Assembly (NCBI GenBank): GCA_039621445.1
Contig: CP154954.1
Span: forward strand, 33,085,455-33,149,454
Source of the DNA: Euglena gracilis
Lineage: Eukaryota > Euglenida > Euglenophyceae > Euglenales
DNA length: 64,000 bases
Direction: 5' to 3'
In this document: in pieces, positions 13,201 through 21,645 of the stretch
How positions within the stretch are numbered: the stretch's first letter is position 1
How the letters are laid out: every line of letters begins with the position of its first letter
The notes under the pieces: generated by a model
The model's input: the letters and a program-made list of their open reading frames with translations, nothing else
What the model was told of the DNA's origin: nothing
The model's database searches: none
Position numbers and translations under genes: made by a program

Positions 13201-16200
13201 TAGAGACGGAAGCTGCGAACCCGCTCCACGGTTGACCCTGGCAGGTGACTCCGACCAAGCTGGATGCGTACCGCAACGACCTGACCGACCTCTCCGTCGT
13301 CGCCCACCTGGCCAGCGCCCGCGCATCTGGCGCATCCGCCGACCGTGCCCCAGTTTGCAGGCGGATCTCCGCGTACATGAATGCATGAAATGTTAGCAAG
13401 CTTCATGCACAGCTGCCAAGAATGGGTGCATATGACGGCTTTTTATTTTATTTGGTGGATGGTGCTGTCGGGGTCGAGGTGTAGCACACACATGGCAAAG
13501 GTCACCCTCGCCATTACGATTTGCCCTGGCCTCCATCAACCCCCCCCCCCGACCCCACGGCACGGGCCCCTGACAGCCCTTGACGCCCCCCCCCCCCACG
13601 GCCGGGTGCTGCCCCCGCCCCGACTACTGTCACTCGGCGCGGGCCGCAACGCCCTCGCCGACCTCGGCCCCTGCCTCCGGCGGCCGCTGCTCCTGCAGAC
13701 CCTCCTCCTGTACCACAATCACATCCGGGCCCTCCCGCCGCAGCTGCACACCGTGCTGAGGTCCAGGCTGGCAGGCCCCTCATGTTCATTCCTGGGGCTT
13801 TTCCTGCAAAAGAAAACACACCGAAGGAACCGGAAAATTCCAGCATCAAATGCCTGGGGTATACCGAAATTCCTGCGATTGCAACAAATGGGTCGGATGG
13901 TGTACGCCCAATGACATCCGGCAATGCCGCTATTGTGTGTATGGTTTCGAGCAGCAGGAAGGTTTTTGCTTGGCCCATTGATTTGAGATAATCCAAAAAA
14001 TCCACCACAATGAATGCACCTCGAGCGATAGGCTTTGAGGTAAGTTTAAGGAATGCATGGCAGCAGATGGGTGTGTCGTTTAACGCCTCCCGCCACACCG
14101 AGATTCGCGCAGGGTGGCCAGAAAAAGAGTGGTTCCAGCCCAGGCCTCCGGCCAATACTGCAGCAGCTCTGGCTGAACGAGAACCACATCGGGCGCCTGC
14201 CCGCCCTTTCCTTCGCCCCCCTGCTGTGCCACCTGCAGCTGAACTCCAACCGCATCGCTGGTGTGCCCCATTCCCGAAAAGGGTGGCTGCGGCTTTGGGT
14301 TGCAGCCGGGGACGTGGCGCACATTTCCATTCCACACACGGCCCTTGGGGCACCCCCCCCCCCCCGGGTGGGCCCAGCGGACCAGCCAACTCTCCCGCCC
14401 CCTCGGGTCCAAACTTAACAAAATTCCTGGTCCGGTCATCGAACCAACTAAAACCCCCCAAATATAAAGCCCCCCCAGCTTTATATTTGGACAGGATTTC
14501 AAGACCCTCAGGGGGGGCTTTATATTTGGGGGGGATCAAACTTTTTTGGGAGGCCTCTATGACCTTCGGCAGCCTTCAATTGTGGCCAAATACCAAAACA
14601 AATTTTATGCCAAATTTTCGTTGCGTACTACCTATTTTACCCAAAAATGTGCAATTATTGTCCAAAAAAAATGGTCCATTTCTGGCGAAAAAAAATGTTG
14701 CATCCACCCAAATTCTTCTTCTTTTTCTTGAATGGCACCATCGTCCGGCTCCACATCAGGGCAGGGCGGTCCATAAGGGACGGGAAGTTTTTTTTTTTTT
14801 TTTTCGTTAAGGACCGCCCCTTAAGGACCGCCCCCCCGACCAAGGATCGACCGGGACTTGAACGGGGGTCGAAAACCAAAAAGTCGAAAAACGCATTCTT
14901 TGACGCTATGGGCGGATGGGCGATGTTCCAAAAGTGCCAGGAATCACTTTTTTTCCCGAAGTCGACCCGTTTCGGGCAAAATACGGCCACTTTTCGGTCA
15001 TGGATTTTCAAAAAAATTTCTCGGCTGTGCCGGGACGGGATTTTTTTTTTTTTTTTTTTGCTTAAGGACCGCCCTGCATCAGGGGGGGGGGGGGCTACAT
15101 TTGGGCGGCAAAACCAAACCCCCTGGGGGGGGGGGGCTTTAGATTTGGGGGGAGGTTATTATTTTGGATGTGGTCCAAAATAGAGAATTCAAAAAACGTT
15201 ATTTTTTGAGGGTTGGATGGACAATGTTCCCGGATGCCAGAAATATTTTTTCTTCCTGGATTTGGCTTGTTTTAGGGATTTTGCGACTTCATTTTTTTTG
15301 GCTCAGTCGATTTTTCTGCCAGTCCATTGAATACAGGTTGTTTCAGGCACCCTCAGGCATTTTCAGCATTTTGACGGAAGAAATTTTGAGGCATTTTCAG
15401 GGTTTCCAGGCTTTTAGGGCGCCTCAAAGAACATTGATTGCTTACCCTCTCCGCGGCAGACATCGCGGGCCTCGCGGCGTGCCTGCAGCTGGGGTCGCTC
15501 GACCTGTCCTTCAACGCCCTCGGCGACCGGGGCCAGTGGCGGCACCTCGCCGGCTGCCGGCGGCTGCAGGCCCTCGCCCTCAACGACAACCCGGCTACCC
15601 ACTGGGCCGCCCTCCCCGCCGGCCCCCAGCGGCAGGAGGAGGTCCCCATGCCACCACCCCCCGGCGCTGCTGCCTCTTGGCCCCTGCCTCTCATGGTGTT
15701 GCGTTGCGGCGGTCCCGTCCCCGGCTTGGACCCGCATCTCCCCATGTCTCCGTCAGGTGGACCGTTACCGCCGGGAGGTCATCGCGCTGCTGCCGGCACT
15801 GCGCGAGCTGGACAACGCCGACGTCTCCCCCACGGAGCGCCGGGCGGCGCAGTCGGCCGCGTTCGCCGTCCCCGGGCACCGGCACCTGCTGGCATGCCGC
15901 CGGCTGCCCAAGGTGGGGGTGCCGAGGGTTTCTTTGAGGACGAGCGCGAGACAGTCGTGGTTCGGTTTGTCTCCCCTCGAAGGTCCAGTGCAAACGGCTT
16001 CCTACGTCACCCATTCCCCGATTTGGTCAACCATCATGACACGATGAGAAGTTGATCAGCGTGTCCATACTCATCAACCCCGGCCTCCTGGCCCCTCGGT
16101 TGCCATTTTGGCAGGAGGGGGGTTGCCCTGCAATTCCACTCCGAGGCTGCTCTCTGCCCCCACTGTGGCCAACCTGGTTGCAAACAGGGTTGGCTCCCCC

Positions 16201-19200
16201 CCTTCACTGGCCCATTTGGCTGAACCCAACCTCCCCAGACCCCCCCCCGCCTTGCCCCCGTGCTTCGACCACAACCTGCCGCTGCCCGCAGTGCTGCTGC
16301 AGCCCCAGCCCGGCGGGGCCCCGCCCACCCCGGCCTGGGGGCCCATCCTCCGGGCGGGGCCCACCTACCCGCCGCCCCAAACCAGGCATTATGTTTTGAG
16401 GTGGAAATTTTCAAATATTTTAAGTGCTTTTAAAGTTATTTATTTTTAATTAAATTTATTAAATCCATCCATCCAAGGACCCATCCGGGAGTCGAATGGG
16501 GTCCAAAATCAAAAGTGGAAACCTCCTATTTTTTGAGTCGGGGTGGAAATACAACTTCCCAGTGATGCCAGAAATTATTTTCCCCGGAGTTGGTTATTTT
16601 TTTTGCCGAGGGTTTTCGAATTTTTGCTCGGTTGGAGAAAAGTTTTGCCAACAATGATTTCTTATCAGCTTCAGAAGGGTTAGAAAGGCGACTTAAAAAA
16701 AAGCAATGCCTGCCCCGACCCCCAGCGGGGTTGTGGGACACCCGCTGCAGCGCAGCCTCGGCCCGGAGGCCTGGCGGCTGCGGACGTTCGATGCGATGTG
16801 CCCGAGGGGCTTGCCTGGGGGGGCCTTTGGTTGTTGGCCGGTTTCCTCGGCAGGCAGCAATGTATGCCTCCATTTGGTGTCTGGGTTTATTTTTGCCTTG
16901 ATTGACGAGCTTGCCAATAGTATTAGCATCGCACTTTAAATCTAACAGACAATCAACGATTTGGTATATAAAAAGCCCCAGCTCATACCCATTTCCTTCA
17001 ATTCGTTTTTGGCTTCAATTAGCCAACCGCAAACACAATCAGCTTTATTACAAGGAGCAAATGTCCTGTGCTACCCTCAAAGATCCTGTTGCTGCCCTTA
17101 AAGGTGAAATGCATCTAGGTTGGCAATGTGTGGTTAAATTATCCCACTCTGCTTGTATGCAGCCATACACGGTCATATTTCCCGTTTCCTCTTCAATTTC
17201 CTCATCCGGCAGATTAAAGACATTCATGGCGGTGATTCGGTCTTCTGGATTTGTGTTGGGGTGAAGTGCCGCACCATGTGGTTGAACAACGTCCCCAGTT
17301 ATCATGTGCAAGTCCATCGCGAAAAGATAAAGCACAGCAAGATCAGTCTAATCGATGCAGTTGCAGAAATGGGCAGGATTCTTTGATATTGATGATTCCA
17401 GTGGAACGAGGATGGTCGGCCCGCGATCCGCTGGCCAAGCCCCTGGCCCCGCTCCGCCCAGCGGCGGGAGCAGCACGCCCAGCGCCAGGCGCAGAAGGCC
17501 GAGCTGCAGCGGCTGCCGCCCCCGACCTCGTCCGGTGTGCCGCAGCACCAATGGACTCCCGACCAGGTTCCCTGGGAGGCGCAAGGATGGCTAGATAGGT
17601 CCCCATTGAGAATTGTTTGTGCGGAAGTGTGCCAGCTCTGGCCAAATGAAACCAGCTCCACTTTCCAAGCCACACATCGGACGTATCATTTGGCAAACGT
17701 TTGACCCCTCCCCCTCATGCCCAGGGTCGCACAGCCACCCGAGTCAGGCGGACGTGCTCGCCGCCCGGCACCAGCTGGAGCTGTACCACGCGGAGGAGGC
17801 GGTGCGGCTCGCGGCGCAGCACGTGGTCCAGCACGCGGACTGGAACGCCGCCCCGCACCAGGCAGTGGTCCGCCTGTCCATTGCATACCGGCCAGGCCGC
17901 CCCGTCTGCCGACGAGAAGAGTTGGTCCGCCCCGGGGTCGACCCCCCTCCTCCGCAACAGGCTTCATTTTTAACTCGAAAGACCTTTCTCGGGGTGCGTG
18001 CGGTCCGGAGCCGGGCCCCCGGGGGGAGGGGTCCCGCGCCGGACCCCTTCCCAACCCCCAACCGAACCCCCATGGGGACCCATGGGGTCTGGGGATCGAC
18101 GCCGGGCGGTGGTGGCGGTGGCTCCGGGTCCAAGCACTCTGCACAGGGGGGGGGGGGGGTCTGCCGCCAGCAGCGGCTGCGCAGCCACCGGGAGCAGCAG
18201 GCGCGGCAGCGCATCGGCCGGTGGCTGGGCGGGCGGCTGGCGGTGCGCCGCGCGGTGGCGGAGCGGCGGCGGCGGGCGGCGGAGCGGTGGGAAGAGTGGC
18301 GGCGGCGGTACGAGCAGGAATTTCTTCGGATTGGACCCTCACCCCACCACCTGGGGGGGGGGGGGGGCGGCAACCAGCCAGCACCTTTTCCCCGGCCGGC
18401 AGCTCCCAGCCGGGCCACAGACCCCCCAGGGGAGTGTCTGGTCCAGGTCAGCACCTCCGGCAGGCTGGCTGGCGGGACCCCCCTTCAGGAATTCCTGGGG
18501 TCCGAGGTAGCGTGCCGCCGCATCCAGCCCGTGTGGCGGGGGGCCGTGCTGCGGATGCGGCTGGCCCGGGTCAAGGTGCGCTGCCATCCGCTTCAAGCAG
18601 AAATGCCACAAACTGATTGGGGCAGCCCTCCAAATGTGTAAACCATCGTATACTGTATTGTATTGGGGTTCAGCTTCATCCGGAAGGATGGGGCACCCAC
18701 TGTTTGCTTGTGGGGGTTCGGCGGGTGGGGATCTTACCAAACAGGGGGGGGGGGCACAAACGCGTTTGTTTTTTTTTGCTTTTTTGTGTGTTTTTCAATT
18801 TTGGCAAGATTTCAGGCTCTTTTTGTGTTTGTCCGGGTGCGGTTATTCAGTTTTTTTTGCGTTAACGTTTTTTTTCCTGATTATGAAAATTCCTCATTTC
18901 GGCCCCAATTTCCCATGGGAACAAAATTTTTGTCAAATTCCTGTCTTTTTTGCATTTTTGGTCAATAAATCTGCATATTTTTATGAAAATACCCCACAGA
19001 GGTGGAAAAATCCTCTCCAGCAGAAAATGTACATCCCGGGGGAGCTCCTGACGGACAACGCATGCAAATTGCGGTTTTTGCATTATTTGTGTTCATTTGT
19101 GCTTTTTTTTTGCGTCATTTTTGAGGATCCATGTTGTCTCCCCCCCCCCCCCCCCATACCATGGCTTAAGGTGTCCGAGCACCCCCCCCCCCCCCGGGTG

Positions 19201-20572
19201 ACTGTTAGTCCTTGGGGGGGGGGGGGGGTTGGCCAGGAATGACCGAAAGTGGCCACCCTGCGCCGAAGACACCAGAAATTTGGGGGGGTGGTTTGGCCAA
19301 ATCCATTTATTTTCAGCGTTTTTGGCCCGAGTGGCTAACCCAGGGGGGGGGGGACAGGAAGTGATTGACCAGTTTTTTGAAAGTGGAAAGTGACCCTCCC
19401 CCGCAGGGGGGTCGGTAAGCAATGGTAAACCTCCCTCCCAACTGACCTGGCGGGCCCTTGCTCCTGGCAGTGGCCAGATAACCTGGCAGGAGGGGCAAAA
19501 AACTTGGTTCCAGTAACTTGGCACCCCCTTTTCAGGCAAAATTCCTTTATGGCGCTGAGAAAAGGGCCCAAATAGCCTGGCGGGGGGGGGGGGGCAGGGC
19601 CAAAAGTTGGATCCAATAGCCTGGCACCCCGTCAGGTTATTTGGGGGGGGGGTTATGGTGAAGGTCCCATCAGCCGAACGAATGCACTCGCAAGCAGTGG
19701 TGGCCTCTGGAGCATCCATAATTTGTCTGTGTCGCTGAAGTCAAAGTTTTGGCAGGGACATCAAATGAGGTTGGAACCAGAGATTCATTTAACACTTGTG
19801 TGACCCCCCCCCGGGGGGGGAGTTTCGAGAGTGGGTGAGTGGGTTGGGCCCGTGGACTCCCCTGAGGGGTGGGGTGCGATAGGGTCGGATTTTCTGCCTG
19901 GCCAACGGCCGGGTCAGAGAAGTTTTTGAGGCGATTTTGGCTGGATTCTGGGTGGGTGGGCGGGTGGTTGACCCCCGTAGGGGGATTGTGGGTGGGTGGG
20001 TTTTTGAGACAAGTGGGTGGATGGATGGGTGGGTTTGGCCCCGGGGGAAACGTGCCGCCCCGGGGGGGGGGGGGGGGCCCAGTGCATCTATGGTTGGAAT
20101 GGTTATGTGCCACCTCCCCTGTCCCCTGCCCCCGTGGCATTGTCCCCCTCCAGCTGGAGGACGACGACGCGGAGCTGTACGGCCGGGTGGAGGTGGCGTT
20201 TGACGAGGAGAGGTACCTGCCCCGGGCGGTGCTTGTCATACTCCCCCCCGTGATGACGACGACGGGTGTGGAGTGGGGAAGAAGGCTGGGCGACGGCGGA
20301 AGAAGACGGGCTTTCTTTTCTTCGTGGTGGACCGCCCTGCCCCCCCCCCCAGCAAAGCGCTCGCCCGGTGGCCGGCCGTCAACGTGTCGACGGTGTTGGC
20401 GCAGGCGATGGCGGCCCATGGCCTGGACCGGCCCCCACCGGACCCCGCCGCCCCCACCCCCATGGAGGAGTACCTCCGCCGCAACCCACCGCCGCCTGCC
20501 CCGTCGCCGATGCCGGGGCCGGGGGCCCCGCCCAGCCTGCCGCCCCCACCCGACCCAAACACCCAGGGTTGA
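1415..20572 (+). CDS. LRRIQ1-like coiled-coil / leucine-rich repeat / IQ-motif protein (multi-exon, 5' end not found)
   Basis: About 25 short GC-rich exons on one strand, mostly joined by GT-AG introns with matching phases. Order: several exons of Arg/Glu/Ala-rich coiled coil (1415-3721, 7421-9129), leucine-rich repeats (about 9569-15641), a typical LRR cap exon (15757-15912, pattern [16 protein letters not shown]), more charged coil (17430-18317), an IQ motif ([14 protein letters not shown], 18519-18560) and a Pro-rich C terminus ending at TGA 20570-20572. This order is that of LRRIQ1, a cilium-associated family; IQ motifs in such proteins usually bind calmodulin. Junctions in the LRR block are convincing: [30 protein letters not shown] and [14 protein letters not shown] each restore the LRR pattern. 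The start codon and first exon were not recognised and may lie before the window. Introns reach 3.7 kb and are full of repeats. The family call rests on domain order, not a database search. Confidence 0.75.
1821..1985 (+). CDS. LRRIQ1-like gene, coiled-coil exon
   Basis: Acceptor CCAACAG, donor GTGTGCC; 55 codons, phase 0 at both ends ([16 protein letters not shown]...). It is strongly helical with [17 protein letters not shown]. The intron that follows runs into a 500-bp GT repeat. Confidence 0.7.
2046..2560. repeat. (GT)n / (GGGT)n microsatellite in an intron
   Basis: About 515 bp of GT dinucleotides with TTG interruptions and a GGGT tract (about 2420-2470), starting 60 bp after the donor at 1986. 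Confidence 0.95.
2631..2841 (+). CDS. LRRIQ1-like gene, coiled-coil exon
   Basis: Acceptor TGGCAG, donor GTGATG. It starts in phase 0 and ends in phase 1, which matches the next exon. The Ala/Arg-rich coil contains [20 protein letters not shown]. The donor was chosen by phase agreement. Confidence 0.65.
2931..3019 (+). CDS. LRRIQ1-like gene, coiled-coil exon
   Basis: Acceptor AGGGCAG, donor GTGCGTC; about 30 codons ([19 protein letters not shown]). Its phase complements the exon ending at 2841. Confidence 0.65.
3234..3500 (+). repeat. Diverged copy of the CAGGGCGGTCC element family (family A)
   Basis: Shares the internal order of complete copies: TTAAGGACC, CCGGGAGTCGAACGG, GGATGGACAATGGCCCAAGG, CCAGAAACCATTTT and GTGCTGGGATGGGA. 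Terminal repeats are decayed. Confidence 0.65.
3578..3721 (+). CDS. LRRIQ1-like gene, coiled-coil exon
   Basis: Acceptor GTCGCAG, donor GTGTGTTGG; 48 codons in phase 0 ([20 protein letters not shown]...). It is a continuous charged helix. The next exon is 3.7 kb away. Confidence 0.65.
4110..4420. repeat. Degenerate duplicated segment, copy 1
   Basis: Parallels 5050-5400: both have AAGGTTTGGAAATC/AAGGTTCGGAAATC, then CAGGCCG, CTGCAACCCCC, TGCAAAGGTGGGAGTGGAT and CACGCTGGGGT. The plus-strand readings also match (RWEW, MQN, ARWG). Confidence 0.7.
5050..5400. repeat. Degenerate duplicated segment, copy 2
   Basis: Direct counterpart of 4110-4420. Its distal part (5257-5385) also matches 4640-4770 in inverted orientation, with the shared reading MWAC..VAPNQC on opposite strands. 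This suggests remnants of one mobile sequence. Confidence 0.65.
6480..6610. repeat. Imperfect tandem repeat with CCAAATAT.AGCAACC core
   Basis: Four spaced copies of CCAAATATnAGCAAnCC-like sequence, each about 40-45 bp apart. Confidence 0.55.
6765..6850 (+). repeat. Fragment of family A element
   Basis: Contains GATGGACAATG, TTCCAGCGATGCCAGAAATCATT and GGAGTTGGCCTATTTTTG, matching the middle of the complete copies. Confidence 0.55.
7122..7217. repeat. (CT)n microsatellite
   Basis: About 95 bp of almost pure CT, ending CTCGCTCT. Confidence 0.95.
7421..7596 (+). CDS. LRRIQ1-like gene, coiled-coil exon (3' end uncertain)
   Basis: Acceptor CGGCCCAG opens a phase-0 helix beginning [19 protein letters not shown] good donor (CAG|GTGCGG) at 7532 gives a phase-0 end, but coil-like sequence ([14 protein letters not shown]) continues to about 7596. 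Either end is possible. Confidence 0.55.
8273..8475 (+). CDS. LRRIQ1-like gene, coiled-coil exon
   Basis: Acceptor CCGGCAG and donor CCG|GTGGGC. It encodes [20 protein letters not shown] and [18 protein letters not shown]. It starts in phase 0 and ends in phase 2. Confidence 0.65.
8721..8922 (+). CDS. LRRIQ1-like gene, coiled-coil to acidic linker exon
   Basis: Reads [20 protein letters not shown], then an Ala/Pro linker and DDPLDVAE before the donor GTGTGCC. The acceptor (GGAAG, 8720) was picked because its phase matches the preceding exon; it is a weak site. Confidence 0.55.
9027..9129 (+). CDS. LRRIQ1-like gene, acidic exon before the LRR block
   Basis: Acceptor CTCCCAG; encodes [20 protein letters not shown]. 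The donor at GTGCCAC is weak, so the 3' end is approximate. Confidence 0.55.
9340..9470 (+). CDS. LRRIQ1-like gene, possible LRR exon
   Basis: One frame reads [20 protein letters not shown] and resembles an LRR repeat. No clean splice sites were identified, so the extent is approximate. Confidence 0.35.
9569..9649 (+). CDS. LRRIQ1-like gene, LRR exon
   Basis: The frame reads [20 protein letters not shown] up to donor CAG|GTGGCG. Joining it in phase 0 to the exon at 11393 gives a textbook LRR continuation ([17 protein letters not shown]). The 5' end is approximate. Confidence 0.6.
10272..10937. mobile_element. Inverted-repeat element with internal 10-bp minisatellite arrays
   Basis: Left end GGGGGGGGGAATGCA and right end TGCATTCCCCCCCCCC are inverted. 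Sub-terminal GTTGTTGCCCGGCAAGGACAG on the left matches the complement of CTGTCTTTGCCTGGTTGTTG on the right. Arrays of CCGGATCCCA lie inside both ends. The middle has a 76-codon + strand open frame (10553-10780) whose origin is unknown. Confidence 0.55.
10338..10441 (+). repeat. 10-bp minisatellite (CCGGATCCCA)n in two blocks with spacer
   Basis: Block one is 10338-10375, spacer 10376-10402, block two 10403-10441. The spacer contains TTTTTTGACCACTTGACTAG then TGGGTTCC. A third short block lies at 10839-10870. Confidence 0.9.
11393..11531 (+). CDS. LRRIQ1-like gene, LRR exon
   Basis: Acceptor TTGCAG, donor GTGTGCTCC. It contains two LRR segments, [15 protein letters not shown] and [15 protein letters not shown]. 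It ends in phase 1, which the next LRR exon requires. Confidence 0.75.
12378..12508 (+). CDS. LRRIQ1-like gene, LRR exon
   Basis: Acceptor CCGGCAG, entering in phase 1 and giving [18 protein letters not shown] followed by [14 protein letters not shown], a full LRR. The donor (GAC|GTCAGG) was chosen by phase and is less certain. Confidence 0.65.
12580..12790. repeat. CCTATAACCCCC repeat tract
   Basis: Six spaced copies of CCTATAACCCC(C)n with intervening 20-45 bp; similar units recur at 63348-63680 and, as ATAACGACC, at 42960-43300. Confidence 0.6.
13245..13340 (+). CDS. LRRIQ1-like gene, LRR exon (3' end uncertain)
   Basis: Acceptor CTGGCAG; reads [20 protein letters not shown], an LRR unit. 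No canonical donor lies at the expected place, so a GC or other non-GT site cannot be excluded. Confidence 0.6.
13577..13752 (+). CDS. LRRIQ1-like gene, LRR exon
   Basis: Reads [20 protein letters not shown] and [20 protein letters not shown], two LRR units. The donor ACC|GTGCTG gives phase 0, and the join to [12 protein letters not shown] continues the repeat. The acceptor (TGACAG) is the nearest AG in an otherwise C-rich tract. Confidence 0.65.
14164..14260 (+). CDS. LRRIQ1-like gene, LRR exon
   Basis: Acceptor ACTGCAG, donor GTGTGCC. Contains [15 protein letters not shown] and [13 protein letters not shown]. It ends in phase 1 and pairs with the exon at 15460. Confidence 0.75.
14453..14534. 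repeat. Long perfect inverted repeat built on AAATATAAAG
   Basis: Arms of about 23 bp at 14453-14476 and 14511-14534 (C run, AAATATAAAG, C run and its complement). A third copy, CTTTATATTTGG, at 14479-14490 pairs with the left arm, so two alternative hairpins are possible. Confidence 0.8.
14762..15076 (+). mobile_element. Complete hAT-like MITE (family A) with 8-bp target duplication
   Basis: Begins CAGGGCGGTCC and ends GGACCGCCCTG, a perfect 11-bp inverted repeat (imperfectly longer). The 8-bp direct repeat CATCAGGG flanks both sides (14754-14761 and 15077-15084). Length 315 bp. An 8-bp target duplication and CAGGG ends are the hAT superfamily signature; there is no coding capacity. It sits in an intron of the LRRIQ1-like gene. 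Confidence 0.85.
15182..15345 (+). repeat. Fragment of family A element
   Basis: Contains GGTTGGATGGACAATGTTCC, GGATGCCAGAAATATTTTTT and TTTTTCTGCCAG, 100 bp after the complete copy at 14762. Confidence 0.55.
15460..15641 (+). CDS. LRRIQ1-like gene, LRR exon
   Basis: Acceptor GCGGCAG. The join [21 protein letters not shown] restores the LRR, followed by a second unit [11 protein letters not shown]. The donor GAG|GTCCCC gives phase 0, as needed for the cap exon. Confidence 0.75.
15757..15912 (+). CDS. LRRIQ1-like gene, LRR C-terminal cap exon
   Basis: Acceptor CCGTCAG, donor AAG|GTGGGG; 52 codons in phase 0. The motif [19 protein letters not shown] is the classic LRR cap found at the end of cilium-type LRR domains. 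It ends [11 protein letters not shown]. Confidence 0.8.
16292..16380 (+). CDS. LRRIQ1-like gene, proline-rich exon
   Basis: One frame after a CGCAG or CCCAG acceptor reads [20 protein letters not shown]. It is a low-complexity linker; the acceptor choice and 3' end are unsure. Confidence 0.4.
16460..16650 (+). repeat. Diverged family A element
   Basis: Shares CATCCGGGAGTCGAATGGGG, GTGATGCCAGAAATTATTTT, CCGGAGTTGG and TTTTTGCCGAGG with the family. Confidence 0.6.
16723..16811 (+). CDS. LRRIQ1-like gene, possible exon
   Basis: GC-rich block following CCCCCAG with an open frame [20 protein letters not shown]. It is plausible in composition but has no clear donor. Confidence 0.35.
17430..17566 (+). 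CDS. LRRIQ1-like gene, charged coil exon
   Basis: The frame reads [20 protein letters not shown], then [13 protein letters not shown], up to CAG|GTTCCC. The 5' end is approximate. Confidence 0.55.
17748..17864 (+). CDS. LRRIQ1-like gene, helical exon
   Basis: Acceptor GAGTCAG. Encodes [20 protein letters not shown] and [17 protein letters not shown]. The donor is GT at 17865 or a GC donor after CACCAG; both give phase 0. Confidence 0.65.
18171..18314 (+). CDS. LRRIQ1-like gene, Arg-rich helical exon next to an inserted element
   Basis: Acceptor GCCAG; reads [20 protein letters not shown] through [15 protein letters not shown]. No usable GT donor follows. The frame runs into CAGGAATT (18315-18322), which is repeated exactly at the start of the next exon (18486-18493), so the exon probably once continued directly as [10 protein letters not shown]. 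Confidence 0.65.
18323..18485. mobile_element. Inserted element (family B) splitting an exon with an 8-bp duplication
   Basis: CAGGAATT occurs at 18315-18322 and 18486-18493, either side of 163 bp. The insert carries the family B core (CCAGCCAGCAC, TTTTCCCCGGCCGGCAGCTC, CCAGCCGGGC) also seen near 27240, 45186, 45533 and 41766. Its removal restores an open frame from helix to IQ motif. Confidence 0.6.
18489..18569 (+). CDS. LRRIQ1-like gene, IQ-motif exon
   Basis: Acceptor CTTCAG, donor G|GTCAAG. Encodes [20 protein letters not shown] and [21 protein letters not shown] fits the IQxxxRGxxxR calmodulin-binding consensus. Confidence 0.75.
18570..20153 (+). other. Intron of the LRRIQ1-like gene, C/G-run rich
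   Basis: No exon seen. The intron is AT-rich at 18770-19110, then has many C or G homopolymer runs (for example 19141-19215 and 19338-19350) and GGGTGG-type repeats. Confidence 0.45.
20154..20228 (+). CDS. LRRIQ1-like gene, acidic exon
   Basis: Acceptor CTCCAG, donor GCG|GTGCTT; 25 codons in phase 0 ([20 protein letters not shown]...). Confidence 0.65.
20405..20572 (+). CDS. LRRIQ1-like gene, terminal exon
   Basis: The acceptor GGCGCAG at 20404 gives phase 0: [27 protein letters not shown], then a Pro-rich tail and TGA at 20570-20572. The same frame is open back to 20354 ([17 protein letters not shown]), where an upstream CAG follows a relic end of an inverted-repeat element; that longer exon would need a different donor phase. 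Confidence 0.65.
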   Translation, partial: AMAAHGLDRPPPDPAAPTPMEEYLRRNPPPPAPSPMPGPGAPPSLPPPPDPNTQG

Positions 20573-21645
20573 CCCAGAGAACCACCCTCCCAGTCCTTCC
20601 AAAAAAGTTTTTATAGAAATTCATCACGCTTTCTGTGAAGTTCACCACTTGTTGTTTGAAAATTCAGAATTCTGTTTTGGTGACTCCTAATTCAGTTTAA
20701 AATTTGAATTTCACAGACAGAAGGTTTGGAATCTTTTCAACATTCGATTTTCCGCTCATGCCATCTTCTGCATACCGCATTTTCCGCTGATCTGAAATTT
20801 TCATCGTTTCTTTTTCGCCATCCATTATGATGCATTGGAAACGCTGTACCGGCTGAGCCAACGAACCAACCGAAACGACTGAAAAACAGGCCAAGACACG
20901 TTGAGGTTGGGGGAAGACCGGTCAGCGCCCTGTAACCGACGCCAGCCGCACGGTTCATGCCTGGATGAACGACAGTGCGCCACAGCCTGTCCCGAGCCAC
21001 GGTGTGCCCCTCGCTTTCCTGGGTGCCTGCCCCCCCCCCATCGACATCGATCTTTTTTCTCGGTAGTTTAACTTTTGAAGGTTTGAACAGATGTATTTAT
21101 ATTTCATTTGTTCCCGTTTATTTATATTTTATTATTTTATTATTATTTTATTTTCTCCCATTTCTGAACTTTTTTCTGGTTAGTTTTCTTTTTATTTGCT
21201 CAAAAAGGACACAAAAAAAGCAAGGCAACAAAAGAAGTGGGATTTTATTAAATTTTAAGCTTTGCTTTGACGCCTTTAAGAAGTGTGTCTTGGAATGTTT
21301 ATTTAAACGGCCGGGAATGCACTTTTCATTTTTGGTGGCTTTTTACGCACCTGCACATTCTTTTTTGACCAAATGTGTCGCCATCACTTGACGGGGCGGC
21401 GCACCCGTCAGCTGGAACCCGTGGTACCAAAATTAGTACCACTGCTTTCGACCCCCGGGTTTTTTTCTGGGTAAACCGACTTTTTTCGTTTTGAAAATGA
21501 CGGTTTACCACCTCCGCCGACCGTGTGGAAACCCCCGTCTGCCGAAGTTGGTGCGACACGAAACGCTGTATCGCAAGGGCGAACCCTCGTCAGGTGAAGC
21601 TGTTGTACCTGTCGCTGTCCCCCCTGTTTTGTGGTGCCCAGTGAA

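Noticed and set aside
14830-14880. tRNA-derived (SINE) origin for family A from the GGGACTTGAACGGG motif
   Set aside because: It resembles a reversed B box, but no A box or cloverleaf fits, while inverted ends and 8-bp duplications point to a DNA transposon.
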